Below are positions 16,105-24,260 of a stretch of 51,503 nucleotides of DNA, one piece after another (the first letter of the stretch is position 1; each line of letters starts with the position of its first letter). The DNA is from Deltaproteobacteria bacterium (GTDB taxonomy: Bacteria; Desulfobacterota; Desulfobacteria; Desulfobacterales; SpSt-501). Under the pieces are notes generated by a model that worked only from the letters and a program-made list of their open reading frames with translations, ran no database searches and was not told the DNA's origin. A program made the translations under genes and the position numbers. The stretch lies in contig JACRCN010000034.1 of assembly GCA_016219005.1 (NCBI GenBank), positions 1 through 51,503 on the forward strand. Direction: 5' to 3'.

Positions 16105-16863
16105 CTACCAGGCCATCCAACCACCGTCCACGGGAAGAACAACACCATGAACGAAGTCCGCCGCAGCCGATGCCAGAAAAACCACCGCACCGGCCAAATC
16201 CTCAGGTGCCCCCCAGCGGCCAGCAGGTATACGGGCCGTAATCGACTTGGACCGCACCGGGTCTTTCTGAAGTGATTCGGTGAGTTCGGTGGCGAAAAAG
16301 CCTGGCGCCAGGGCATTCACATTGATCCCGTGTTTAGCCCAATCGTTGGCAAGGGCCTTGGTCAGTCCGGCGATCCCATGCTTGGCAACCGAATAAGCCG
16401 CAACATTCAATCCGCCCTGAAAGGCAATCACCGAAGCGACGTTGATGATCTTGCCCCGGCCGTTCTTCAACATGATCCTGCCGGCCGCCTGAGAAAGAAC
16501 GAACGCCGCATTCACGTCTATCTCCAGGGTAGCGTCCCAGTCATCCTCGGTGTAATCCTGGGCCGATGCCCGGCGGATGATGCCGGCGTTGTTGACCAGG
16601 ATGTTGACATCGCCCAATTTTTCGGCCACTGCCGGAATCACTTCCCGGGTCTGATTCCTCCGGGTCAAATCGGCCGCAACGTGACAATATCGTCTCCCCA
16701 GCCCACCTATTTCTCTTTCCAGTTCCAGATTGTTGCCGCGGCTGACAACGGCGATATCCGCACCGGCTTCCGCCAAGGCCAGTGCGATAGCCCTGCCGAG
16801 ACCCTTTGACCCGCCGGTGACGACTGCCACTTGATTTTGCAAGCTAAATTTTTGGAGTATCAA
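16105..16863 (-). CDS. Short-chain dehydrogenase/reductase (SDR family)
   Basis: This 252-residue classical SDR shows TGGSKGLG (about residues 16-23) for NAD(P) binding, NNAGI (about 91-95), a catalytic Ser in NVASVIAF and the YxxxK motif in YSVAKHG (about residues 155-161). The C-terminal VLPVDGGWMAW is typical of gluconate/KduD-like and FabG-like members. It should oxidise or reduce a hydroxy/keto group on a sugar acid, hydroxyacid or acyl-CoA. No ATG is available before the Rossmann motif, so I accept the TTG start at 16863, which is preceded at normal distance by GGGAG. It sits between the oxidoreductase genes and the dehydratase gene. Confidence 0.88.
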   Translation of the reverse strand: MILQKFSLQNQVAVVTGGSKGLGRAIALALAEAGADIAVVSRGNNLELEREIGGLGRRYCHVAADLTRRNQTREVIPAVAEKLGDVNILVNNAGIIRRASAQDYTEDDWDATLEIDVNAAFVLSQAAGRIMLKNGRGKIINVASVIAFQGGLNVAAYSVAKHGIAGLTKALANDWAKHGINVNALAPGFFATELTESLQKDPVRSKSITARIPAGRWGAPEDLAGAVVFLASAAADFVHGVVLPVDGGWMAW

Positions 16864-17083
16864 TTTTCGCTCCCTGCAGGAATAGCGGATAACGCGGCAC
16901 CTGAAGCCGCTTGGTAAGCATCGGCTTTCTGAGCCGTATGCGCGCGCAGCAACATCGACGATCGGGCCGAAAGATGGCGACTATTCTGAATAGTGCCAGA
17001 TAGCAGAAATTTCCAGGTCACTATCGATGATTTTCCCGGACGGGGGCCACCTCCTGGGCGTCCAATTCAGGCAGGCTTTCCCG

Positions 17084-17983
17084 CTAGGCCATGAGCTTGT
17101 ATTTTTCGATGTTCCTATCTGCCTGTTCTTGTACGGCCATCAAGCTTCCCCTGGACGCTTCCTTCACCACTAAATGCTGAAAGCGTTTCTGTTGTTTCAG
17201 ATATTCGATGACCGGAACTTTCACCCGCAACTTCTTCACTTTGCTGATTTTTCCATCCAACATCTCAAACAGAGGCACCAGCCCTGAGTTCACGCCAAGC
17301 CTGCCCATCTCCAAGGTTAAATGGGAGGGAAAATTCCAAACGGAAGGGCATGGGGTATCGATCTGAATGTAACGCGGCCCGTGCAGCGTCATCGCTTTCT
17401 TCACTTTCTGCTTGAGATCTCCCAGGTATGCGACGGACGCGGTAGCCACGTAAGGCACGCCATGTGCCGCCACGATTTCCGGCAGATCCTTCTTCCTCTC
17501 CGTTTTCCCCAACGACGTTTTTCCGGCTGGATGGGTTGTTGTGGCGGCACAGAAGGGGGTCGCGCCGCTGCGCTGGCCTCCCGTGTTCATATAGGCACCG
17601 TTATCAGCGCAGATGTAGAGAACGTCGTCCCCGCGTTCGAGCATTCCTGAAAGAGATCCGAAGCCGATGTCAAAGGTTGCCCCGTCACCGCCGATGGCCA
17701 CCACCCGGGTGCTTTCACGGTGTTGCGCCCTAAGTGCTGCTGCCACACCGCTTGCGATCGCGGGAGCGTTTTCGAAGACGTGATGAATCCATGGCACTCG
17801 CCAGGGGGAAAATCCATATGGGGATGAAAAAGTTTCCAGGCATCCGGTCGGGGAAACCACAATCACATTGCTCCCGGTCGCTTCCAATATATGGCGTACC
17901 GCCAGGGCGAGGCCGCAGCCATGACAGGCTCTGTGCCCGGAGACAAACAGTGATTCCGTTTTTCCGGTTGGTTTTTTGGGCAT
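17084..17983 (-). CDS. 2-oxoacid:ferredoxin oxidoreductase, beta (TPP-binding) subunit
   Basis: This 299-residue subunit binds thiamine diphosphate. It shows HRACHGCGLAL (about residues 18-28), with Cys residues that hold an iron-sulfur cluster in this family, and the TPP motif running from GGDGATFDIGFGSL (about 98-111) to ADNGAYMNTGGQ (about 126-137). With alpha, gamma and delta subunits encoded directly upstream, it forms the four-subunit enzyme that converts a 2-oxoacid plus CoA to acyl-CoA, CO2 and reduced ferredoxin. Pyruvate (POR) and branched-chain 2-oxoacid (VOR) enzymes cannot be told apart by eye. I chose ATG at 17981-17983 after AAAGGAG; a longer frame would overlap the alpha gene. 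Confidence 0.92.
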   Translation of the reverse strand: MPKKPTGKTESLFVSGHRACHGCGLALAVRHILEATGSNVIVVSPTGCLETFSSPYGFSPWRVPWIHHVFENAPAIASGVAAALRAQHRESTRVVAIGGDGATFDIGFGSLSGMLERGDDVLYICADNGAYMNTGGQRSGATPFCAATTTHPAGKTSLGKTERKKDLPEIVAAHGVPYVATASVAYLGDLKQKVKKAMTLHGPRYIQIDTPCPSVWNFPSHLTLEMGRLGVNSGLVPLFEMLDGKISKVKKLRVKVPVIEYLKQQKRFQHLVVKEASRGSLMAVQEQADRNIEKYKLMA

Positions 17984-18000
17984 GTTGAGTCTTTCTCCTT

Positions 18001-19191
18001 TCAGGGGACGATGGCTGGGTTCAGATCCAACCATTCTGCTTCTGGAGGCGGTAGGCCCGAAGAGGAGAGCCTTTCTGCACGGTCGACAATTTCCCGAACT
18101 GCGGTCGAATTCACTTCACGACCACCCAGGCCGGCAATAAAATCGATGACCATCGGCACACCGGGTCTTCCAATCAATTTCGACTTGACATCCAAACCAA
18201 CGGCGCCTTCGCTCCCCATGGACACGTTGGCATCAAGAACCGCGACGACCTTCGCCCCACGCACCGCTGCCACTAAATCCTCATAGGGAAACGGTCGGTA
18301 ACAACGGATTCTGATCAGCCCCACCTTTTTCCCTTCCCGGCGCATATCATCCACCGCATCCTTGATCGTCCCGGCCATCGAACCCATCGCGACCAGGACG
18401 ACCTCCGCATCGCCGGTGCGATAGGCCTCCACTAGCCCGCCGTAGTCGCGACCTGTAAGGGCGGTCAATTCGGCCATTATTTTTCGGATGCAGGATTTTC
18501 CTTCGGTCATTGCCTTGTGGATAGAGTACTTGAACTCCATCAAGACATCCTCTTCGGCATATGACCCCCAGGTTTTAGGATTGGCGGTGTCCAAATAGTT
18601 TTCCGGCTTGAACGGAGGCAGAAAGCGGTCCACGGCTTCTTGGTCCAAAAATTCCACACGCTCGTATGAGTGGGTGAGGACCCACCCGTCCATGCAAACC
18701 ATAACCGGCAACATGATGGAGGGGTCTTCGGCAATTTTAAACGCCGCCAAGTGCATGTCATAGGCTTCTTGGGCGCTTTCTACGTAAAGCTGGATGACGC
18801 CCGAATCCCTCAGGGAGATGGTGTCCTGGTGGTCGACCTGGATATTGATCGGTGCGGAGATGGAGCGGTTGACCCCTGTGATGACAAACGGCAGACGCAT
18901 CCCGGCACTGGCATAAAGCACCTCTGTCATCAGCAGGAGCCCTTGGGAGGCTGATGCCGTATAACTGCGACTGCCTGCCGTGGAAGCACCCGAGACTACG
19001 CTCGCCGCCGAGAATTCAGATTCCACACGAACATACTCTGCATTCAGGTCGCCGTCGGCCACCATGCGCGCCAGAGTTTCGACGATATGCGTCTGGGGGC
19101 TGATGGGATATGCGGCTATCACGTGAGGTCGACATGCTTTCACGGCCAGCGCGACAGCTTCGGAGCCTTCTACCACCCGGATGTCCGCCAT
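18001..19191 (-). CDS. 2-oxoacid:ferredoxin oxidoreductase, alpha subunit
   Basis: This 396-residue alpha subunit carries the pyrimidine-binding and transketolase C-terminal-like domains. Marks are AAYPISPQTHIVE (about residues 26-38), VRVESEFSAASVVSGAS (about 54-70), SQGLLLMTEVLY (about 80-91), GVNRSISAPINI and DHQDTISLRDSG (about 103-130), and later VLDANVSMGSEG (about 322-333). I start it at ATG 19189-19191, after AGGAG, directly behind the delta gene. Order and spacing (G-D-A-B, with overlaps or very short gaps) show one operon. Substrate is not readable; a branched 2-oxoacid would fit the panB and glcD neighbours. Confidence 0.92.
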   Translation of the reverse strand: MADIRVVEGSEAVALAVKACRPHVIAAYPISPQTHIVETLARMVADGDLNAEYVRVESEFSAASVVSGASTAGSRSYTASASQGLLLMTEVLYASAGMRLPFVITGVNRSISAPINIQVDHQDTISLRDSGVIQLYVESAQEAYDMHLAAFKIAEDPSIMLPVMVCMDGWVLTHSYERVEFLDQEAVDRFLPPFKPENYLDTANPKTWGSYAEEDVLMEFKYSIHKAMTEGKSCIRKIMAELTALTGRDYGGLVEAYRTGDAEVVLVAMGSMAGTIKDAVDDMRREGKKVGLIRIRCYRPFPYEDLVAAVRGAKVVAVLDANVSMGSEGAVGLDVKSKLIGRPGVPMVIDFIAGLGGREVNSTAVREIVDRAERLSSSGLPPPEAEWLDLNPAIVP

Positions 19192-19193
19192 GA

Positions 19194-19451
19194 TTACTTC
19201 TCCTCGTTTTTCATGCGAATAGCCTCCGCCGTACATTCATAGGCGCATATTCCGCAGCCCTTGCAGAAATTGTAGTCGATTTCGTAACGATCCCGCACCT
19301 GTCGCACGGCATCGTCGGGGCAAACTTCCTGGCAGATTCCACATTGCTTGCAGCTTTCCGGGTCTATTTCCGGCCTCTGGTCACGCCAATTGCCCGTCTT
19401 GTAATTGAGCGACGTTCCGCCTTCGACCACCGCTCCTGATGAGATCTTCAT
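19194..19451 (-). CDS. 2-oxoacid:ferredoxin oxidoreductase, delta (2[4Fe-4S] ferredoxin) subunit
   Basis: This 85-residue ferredoxin-type subunit has two classical cluster motifs: CKQCGICQEVCP (about residues 34-45) and CKGCGICAYEC (about 63-73). It relays electrons from the TPP site to external ferredoxin. The start overlaps the end of the gamma gene by four bases, and the stop lies two bases before the alpha start. ATG at 19449-19451 follows GGAGGAG; a second ATG lies four bases upstream in another frame. Confidence 0.93.
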   Translation of the reverse strand: MKISSGAVVEGGTSLNYKTGNWRDQRPEIDPESCKQCGICQEVCPDDAVRQVRDRYEIDYNFCKGCGICAYECTAEAIRMKNEEK

Positions 19452-19999
19452 GCATGCTCCTCCGGGAATGCCCGATAGCTTTCTTCGACCACTCGAGCGT
19501 TTTTCAGGCCAACATCGCCCAAAAATTTGCTTTGAACGGCTCTAACAGAAGCCTGCAGCGAAAGCGCTCCACTCACGCATGCAAAAGTTCCGAGAAGCGC
19601 CGTATTAATGATTGGGCGGCCAAGAATTCGACGGGCGAGCTGTTCTGCCGATATCGCAACTACGTTTTGGCTTTTCAGCTTCAAATCCCCGACGCTTCTT
19701 TCGGTGTTGATGAGCACCATTCCATCAGGCTTTAGGCCTTCTTCTACATCAACCTCTGCCAAGATGGTGGCATCTTGAACGATCACATAATCGGGCGCAT
19801 ATATGCGGCTGCGAATCCGGATTGGACGATCACTGAGCCGACAGAAAGCTACGATAGGTTTCCCGCGCCGCTCACCGCCGCCGCCCAGATATGGGAATGC
19901 CTGTCCAAATTTACCGTCCTCCAGAGCCGCTATGGCCATGAACTGCGCCAGCACCAGAGACCCCTGCCCACCTCTGCCGTGTATACGGATTTCTTTCAT
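19448..19999 (-). CDS. 2-oxoacid:ferredoxin oxidoreductase, gamma subunit
   Basis: This 183-residue CoA-binding gamma subunit opens with the family signature HGRGGQGSLVLAQFMA (residues 7-22), followed by FPYLGGGGERRGKPIVAFCRLS and the C-terminal NTALLGTFACVSG. Length is normal. GAAGGGG lies before the ATG. It is the first of the four subunit genes and follows the 20083-20862 SDR gene by 83 bases on the same strand, so the SDR and the oxidoreductase may be one transcript. Confidence 0.92.
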   Translation of the reverse strand: MKEIRIHGRGGQGSLVLAQFMAIAALEDGKFGQAFPYLGGGGERRGKPIVAFCRLSDRPIRIRSRIYAPDYVIVQDATILAEVDVEEGLKPDGMVLINTERSVGDLKLKSQNVVAISAEQLARRILGRPIINTALLGTFACVSGALSLQASVRAVQSKFLGDVGLKNARVVEESYRAFPEEHA

Positions 20000-20082
20000 A
20001 GCCCCTTCACACTCTGGAAAAATTTTTCGTTCTAAAAATCACAGGTACGTTTGGAGAATTCGGTGAAACGAAGCACCTTCTG

Positions 20083-20862
20083 TTAAGAAATTGAATGCCC
20101 ACCGTCGACGTAGATCTCCGCTCCAGTTAAAAAAGCCGGGCATGTGGCCAGATAAAGTGCAGTGGATCGCAGTTCTTCAAGGTCGCCTACCCGATCGATC
20201 GGGATCATCTTTTTAACAAGGTTCTTGCCGGCATCCGAGTCGAAAAAGCCGCGGTTAAACTCGGTTAGAAAATAGCCCGGGCAGAGCACGTTCACTTGAA
20301 TGTTATCCCGGATCAATTCAAGTGCCATTACCTTGGTTAACTGCGTCACAGCCGCTTTACTAGCGCAATAGCCAGACATGTCGCGCGCCGCGAGTTTCCC
20401 AAGTACAGAGGAAATATTAATGATTTTTCCGCATTTCCGGATTGACATGTGCTTTGCTACAGCGCGTGAGGCTGCGAAAACGCCGCGAAAATCCACAGCC
20501 ATGACTTCATCGATGTCCTCATCGGTCATTTTTAGCACAGGCTTCTGGCTGCCGGAGATTCCCGCGCTGTTCACCAAAATGTCTACCTTACCCAGTTCGT
20601 CGACGATCTCCTGAACAATTCGGTTCACTTCGTGCGTTTTGTTGACATCCATCGCTTTCCAAAGCGTTTTCACTCCAAATTTTTCCCTGATTTCCATGGC
20701 GGCGCGTTGGCAGCCCTCCAGAGATCTGGCAACTATCGCCACATCGGCTCCGGCTTCAGCATATGTGTCGGCAAACAACCGCCCTATTCCCTTGTAGCCT
20801 CCGGTGATCAAGGCGGTCTTGCCTTTCAACGAAAAGAGATTTATGAGCAGGTTGCCGCTCAT
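20083..20862 (-). CDS. Short-chain dehydrogenase/reductase (SDR family)
   Basis: This 259-residue classical SDR has ITGGYKGIG (about residues 19-27), NSAGISG (about 94-100; Ser replaces the usual second Asn of NNAG), NISSVLGK with the catalytic Ser, and YCASK (about 164-168) for YxxxK. The ending AEIYVDGGHSIS is typical of the family. It probably acts on a hydroxyacid or hydroxyacyl-CoA. It lies between the TetR-SDR fusion gene and the oxidoreductase operon and shares the relatively AT-rich composition of that stretch. AAAGG precedes the ATG. Confidence 0.88.
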   Translation of the reverse strand: MSGNLLINLFSLKGKTALITGGYKGIGRLFADTYAEAGADVAIVARSLEGCQRAAMEIREKFGVKTLWKAMDVNKTHEVNRIVQEIVDELGKVDILVNSAGISGSQKPVLKMTDEDIDEVMAVDFRGVFAASRAVAKHMSIRKCGKIINISSVLGKLAARDMSGYCASKAAVTQLTKVMALELIRDNIQVNVLCPGYFLTEFNRGFFDSDAGKNLVKKMIPIDRVGDLEELRSTALYLATCPAFLTGAEIYVDGGHSIS

Positions 20863-20933
20863 TTGCAGCCTTTCACTTGATTACGTCTCTATAATCGTTT
20901 TAATTTCGACAAAGATGATATCCTTGCGCACCA

Positions 20934-22325
20934 TTACGCCATACCCCCATTCGTGCATAAGGTCTGACCTGTTAAATATTTTGCCGAAGCGCCTAGCAAA
21001 AAGAAAATAGCCTCGACCACATCGCGGATTTCTCCCAGAGCACCCGTTGGGATATTTGCTTGAACCTTTGTGCCGTATTTTTTCTGAAGACCCGATGGGC
21101 GCGCAGTTTTCAGAAATCCCGGGACTACACAATTCACCGTCAGACCCAACGGAGCCATCTGCAGGGCCAACGATTTTGTCAATGCGATTGCGCTTCCTTT
21201 TACGGTTACGTAAGAAATCGGGTCTTCATATTGGTCCCACGCCCAGGGAGCAATGTATACAATGCGAGACGGCAGGCCGCTCTTTGTATTAGATTTAAGG
21301 TGGCCAGCGATTTCCTCGGCCGCCCTTAAATTTGAGTGAATATTCTTACCGCTCCCGATGGTTTGCGACTCTCGAACCTCGAGCGCACCGATTCCCAGAT
21401 CGTGAATATAAAGGTCGATGTGCCCAATGTCTTTTTCTATCTGTTTAAGCAAAAGGGGATTCATTGGGCCGTAATGGCTATTCGAATAGAACCGAAGCCG
21501 ATCCGAGTTGCGGCTGCACGCCACCGGATTCTCCCGTCTCGCGATTTCCGACATGGAGTAGACGGCCAGTCGCACTCCCGCTTTCAGCAAAGACCGGCAT
21601 AAAGCGGTTCCGATCGGAGTTCCGGAGTTGACGAGAAGGGCGACCTGGCCTTGCAGGCCAAAAGGCGCTTCAACATCCGGTCGACAATCGGTCACATGGC
21701 TGTTTTCCGGGGATGGGTGCTTTGAACTGAGGCCATTGAAAATTAATCCAAGAATCGATCGCTCTGCTTCTAAGCTATCAGCGAAACCCCGCAGGTCCCA
21801 ACGCTTGATAATCCAAGAATCAATCATTGACTTTATGAGGTTCGCCGTCAGCCTGACGTTGCACGCTGACAACTGGCGGGCCTTTATACCTTCCTCAATT
21901 GCCTGTTCAATCAAATTGAGATGTTCTCGTTCCTTGGAGAGCAGCTTGTGGAGGTAGGGTTTCGAGAGGATGTGGCTTTCTTGGTAAAGCAGCAGGATGG
22001 AATCGGAGAGGCGGTCCATCAAATTGAACTCAGCCCGAATGATGCGGCGAAGCTTTTCAATCGGGCTGGACACATTTCGGATACTGGATTGCAGCGCCAC
22101 CATCGCGCTGCTGGCGGCATAATCATGAATGAGTGAAAATATATCTTCTTTTGAACCGATGTAGTCGTATATATTCCCGTAACTCAGACCCGCTTCATTT
22201 GCCAATTCGGCAATCGTGGTCTTGTGAAAGCCTTTCTCGGAAAACAGCCTGGTGGCCGCCAGTACAATCTGTTCACGGCGCTTTTGCACCAGTTGCCGGT
22301 TCTTGACGGTCGTAGGAATCTTCAT
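20934..22325 (-). CDS. TetR-type regulator fused to a degenerate SDR domain
   Basis: This 463-residue protein joins two families. Residues about 16-63 are a TetR DNA-binding domain (RREQIVLAATRLFSEKGF, TIAELANEAGLSYGNIYDYI, SKEDIF), followed by a helical TetR-like core to about 200. From about 221 a complete SDR-like domain follows: GLQGQVALLVNSGTPIG at the Rossmann position, LGIG where NNAG is expected, YVTVK (about 370-374) keeping YxxxK, and the tail TGQTLCTNGGMA. The catalytic Ser position reads Ala (in YIAPWAW), and the glycine-rich loop is altered, so catalysis is doubtful while nucleotide or acyl binding remains possible. No stop or frame change separates the halves. I use the ATG at 22323-22325; a GTG lies one codon before. 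It probably controls the neighbouring catabolic genes (inference). Confidence 0.85.
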   Translation of the reverse strand: MKIPTTVKNRQLVQKRREQIVLAATRLFSEKGFHKTTIAELANEAGLSYGNIYDYIGSKEDIFSLIHDYAASSAMVALQSSIRNVSSPIEKLRRIIRAEFNLMDRLSDSILLLYQESHILSKPYLHKLLSKEREHLNLIEQAIEEGIKARQLSACNVRLTANLIKSMIDSWIIKRWDLRGFADSLEAERSILGLIFNGLSSKHPSPENSHVTDCRPDVEAPFGLQGQVALLVNSGTPIGTALCRSLLKAGVRLAVYSMSEIARRENPVACSRNSDRLRFYSNSHYGPMNPLLLKQIEKDIGHIDLYIHDLGIGALEVRESQTIGSGKNIHSNLRAAEEIAGHLKSNTKSGLPSRIVYIAPWAWDQYEDPISYVTVKGSAIALTKSLALQMAPLGLTVNCVVPGFLKTARPSGLQKKYGTKVQANIPTGALGEIRDVVEAIFFLLGASAKYLTGQTLCTNGGMA

Positions 22326-22332
22326 CACAACA

Positions 22333-22410
22333 TCCGATTGATGGATCGAATTCCGATTACCTGATCACCATATTGCCCTCCCACTATTACGATGTCAAGA
22401 ACAAATCGGA
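22333..22410 (-). promoter_or_regulatory. Promoter of the TetR-SDR gene with three TCCGATT half-sites
   Basis: On the minus strand TTGACA (22398-22393) and CAATAT (22375-22370) are separated by 17 bases. TCCGATT half-sites lie at 22333-22339 and 22352-22358, and the inverted copy AATCGGA at 22404-22410. The outer pair reads GAATTCCGATT and AATCGGATTC and brackets the promoter. This layout suggests autoregulation by the adjacent TetR-type protein. Both promoter and operator calls are from inspection only. Confidence 0.45.
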
Positions 22411-22475
22411 TTCGCTACGGTTCATGATTCGCTAAAATTTCAAGCGTGCGTCAATCCGCCATCGCGAGCGAGCGC

Positions 22476-23222
22476 TTAAAATTTCTTTGAGGCCTCGCCG
22501 AGAATGTTCTGTACCGGAGCCGAGAACCAACAATCCATGAATGCCTGATTGATGGATTCCCTGCCAGCAAGAAACCGCGTGCGGATATCCCGTGTGCGGT
22601 GCTGTTTGGTGAGCGGGAACCCAAATGGGGGGCGTTCGACCATTTCGGAGATCTTGGCGATCGCCTTGACCTCCACATCCTCTTCAGGGAACAAACCGTC
22701 GACCAGAGCGAGGGCTCGTGCTTTTTCGGGTGCCAGCAATTCGCCCGCATATTCGATTTCGGTCGCCGTTCGGTCCCCCACGGCTTGGCGCAGCATCAGG
22801 TCAGCTAAAAAAGGAACCGGCAGGCCGATTTTAATTTCGTTCAATCCCATTAGCTTCTTACCAGAGGCGATTAGACGAAAATCGCACGCCAACGCCAGGA
22901 TGGTTCCCGCCGCCGGAGCGTGCCCGGCGATCGCGGCGGCGGTGGGTATGGGGAGGGTGTAGAGCGCCAACACCGCGTCCTCAAACATGGCCCAGAAGGC
23001 GGCCATGTCTTTGCGGTTCAGCTTCAGGAGGGTAGGCAAATCAAGCCCGATGCTGAAAAATTTGTTCCCCCCGGCAAGCACCATGCCCCTGAAGCGGCCC
23101 CGCGCCTCCTGCAGTGCAAGCGGCAGTTCCGCAACCACCTCCGGGCTGATGGCATTGGTGACACCGTTGGCCAGGCGCACGATGGCCACATTCCCGTGAT
23201 CTTCAAGAGCAAGCTTCGTCAT
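22476..23222 (-). CDS. Enoyl-CoA hydratase/isomerase family protein
   Basis: This 248-residue crotonase-fold protein is closest in appearance to delta3-delta2-enoyl-CoA isomerases. The two oxyanion-hole segments are visible: GGNKFFSIGLDLPTLL (about residues 51-66) and AIAGHAPAAGTILALACDFRL (in part, about 98-117). The usual catalytic Glu of hydratases is not obvious; NEIKIGLPVPF occupies that area, which fits an isomerase-type member. It would shift or hydrate a double bond in an acyl-CoA made in the neighbouring pathway, for example by the dehydratase at 14543-15988. It is higher in GC than the genes on its left, so it may lie outside the low-GC block. Confidence 0.85.
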   Translation of the reverse strand: MTKLALEDHGNVAIVRLANGVTNAISPEVVAELPLALQEARGRFRGMVLAGGNKFFSIGLDLPTLLKLNRKDMAAFWAMFEDAVLALYTLPIPTAAAIAGHAPAAGTILALACDFRLIASGKKLMGLNEIKIGLPVPFLADLMLRQAVGDRTATEIEYAGELLAPEKARALALVDGLFPEEDVEVKAIAKISEMVERPPFGFPLTKQHRTRDIRTRFLAGRESINQAFMDCWFSAPVQNILGEASKKF

Positions 23223-23367
23223 GGGCGTTCCTTTGTGAAGCTACCTCAAAAGTGCATCTGACAGGCGTTGCGGCGTTGCACGCCTCTGAAAAATGCTCAC
23301 CTAAATTATGAAGTCGCCGCGCTTTCCAAACGCCGTGCGCCTTGACGGACGGCCTGATGCTTGCTTT

Positions 23368-24111
23368 TCAACAGCCTTGGAAGGGCAGCTTCTTCAATTC
23401 CGCCACAATCCCGGAGAGAGCAACCCCGGCCTTTTCCGCGATACGGAAATCCGCGGCGGGAAATGCGTTTTGGATGTTGACCTCGACGATCCTGGCTCCG
23501 TTCTGCCGGGCGACAAACGGCAACGAGGCTGCCGGCTGCACCACGGCCGAGGTACCGATCACCAGCATCACTTTGCAAGTGCCGGCTTGTCGCGAGGCGG
23601 TTTCCAGCGCCTGGGGCGGCAGCGATTCGCCGAAGAGCACGGTGTTGGGTTTGAGCACGCCCCCGCATACACAAAGCGGCGGCATGCCCTCGGGAATTTT
23701 GGGCGCGCGGTACTCCTTGCCGCAGCGCACGCAGAAAATCTCTCTCAGGCTGCCGTGGATTTCGGTCACATTCCGGCTGCCGGCCTTGCGGTGCAGGCCG
23801 TCGATGTTCTGGGTGATCACGTGCCGGAGCAGCCCCATGGTCTCAAGTTCCGCCAGGGCCAAGTGGCCAGCGTTGGGTGAGTAGTCGTCGTAATTGCGGA
23901 TGAACTCGCCGCGGATGCTCCAGTATTTTGATGGGTCTTGGCGGAAAACCTCAATGGAGGCATAGACGGCGGGATCAAACTTCTCCCAAAGCCCGCCCTT
24001 GGACCGGAAGGTTGGAATGCCGCTCTCAACTGATATTCCTGCTCCGGTCAGCGCCACACACGGCTGCTGGTTCATGATCAACTCGGCAACCTGTTTCATT
24101 ATCGAGTTCAT
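23368..24111 (-). CDS. Sirtuin, NAD-dependent protein deacylase (Sir2/CobB family)
   Basis: This 247-residue sirtuin removes acetyl or other acyl groups from protein lysines, using NAD. Motifs are TGAGISVESGIPTFR (residues 22-36), TQNIDGLH, the catalytic His in EIHGSLRE, a four-Cys zinc site split between FCVRC and CVCGG, and later VIGTSAVVQPAA. A longer open frame extends into the PfpI gene but has no family similarity there, so I start at ATG 24109-24111; a second ATG four codons on is also possible. Neighbours on the same strand are the enoyl-CoA hydratase and PfpI genes. No partner acetyltransferase is visible. Confidence 0.9.
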   Translation of the reverse strand: MNSIMKQVAELIMNQQPCVALTGAGISVESGIPTFRSKGGLWEKFDPAVYASIEVFRQDPSKYWSIRGEFIRNYDDYSPNAGHLALAELETMGLLRHVITQNIDGLHRKAGSRNVTEIHGSLREIFCVRCGKEYRAPKIPEGMPPLCVCGGVLKPNTVLFGESLPPQALETASRQAGTCKVMLVIGTSAVVQPAASLPFVARQNGARIVEVNIQNAFPAADFRIAEKAGVALSGIVAELKKLPFQGC

Positions 24112-24260
24112 CAGGGTTCCAAACCTTCGGCTCCGGCTTGACTGCCTCCCCGGCTCGGGTCGGCATGGACGGCCTTGCAGGCGGAAGCGGCCTCCAACCG
24201 CGATCGATGACCTGGCGCGGCAGAATTGCCGCTCCCACCGGTTTGACCCAAGACCGTGGA

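Noticed and set aside
23236-23290. A GGCGTTGCGGCGTTGCACGC stretch that looked like a third copy of the dispersed repeat
   Set aside because: Only a short GC-rich similarity is shared, and the terminal inverted repeats and the AAGCACGCCTCGC block are absent.
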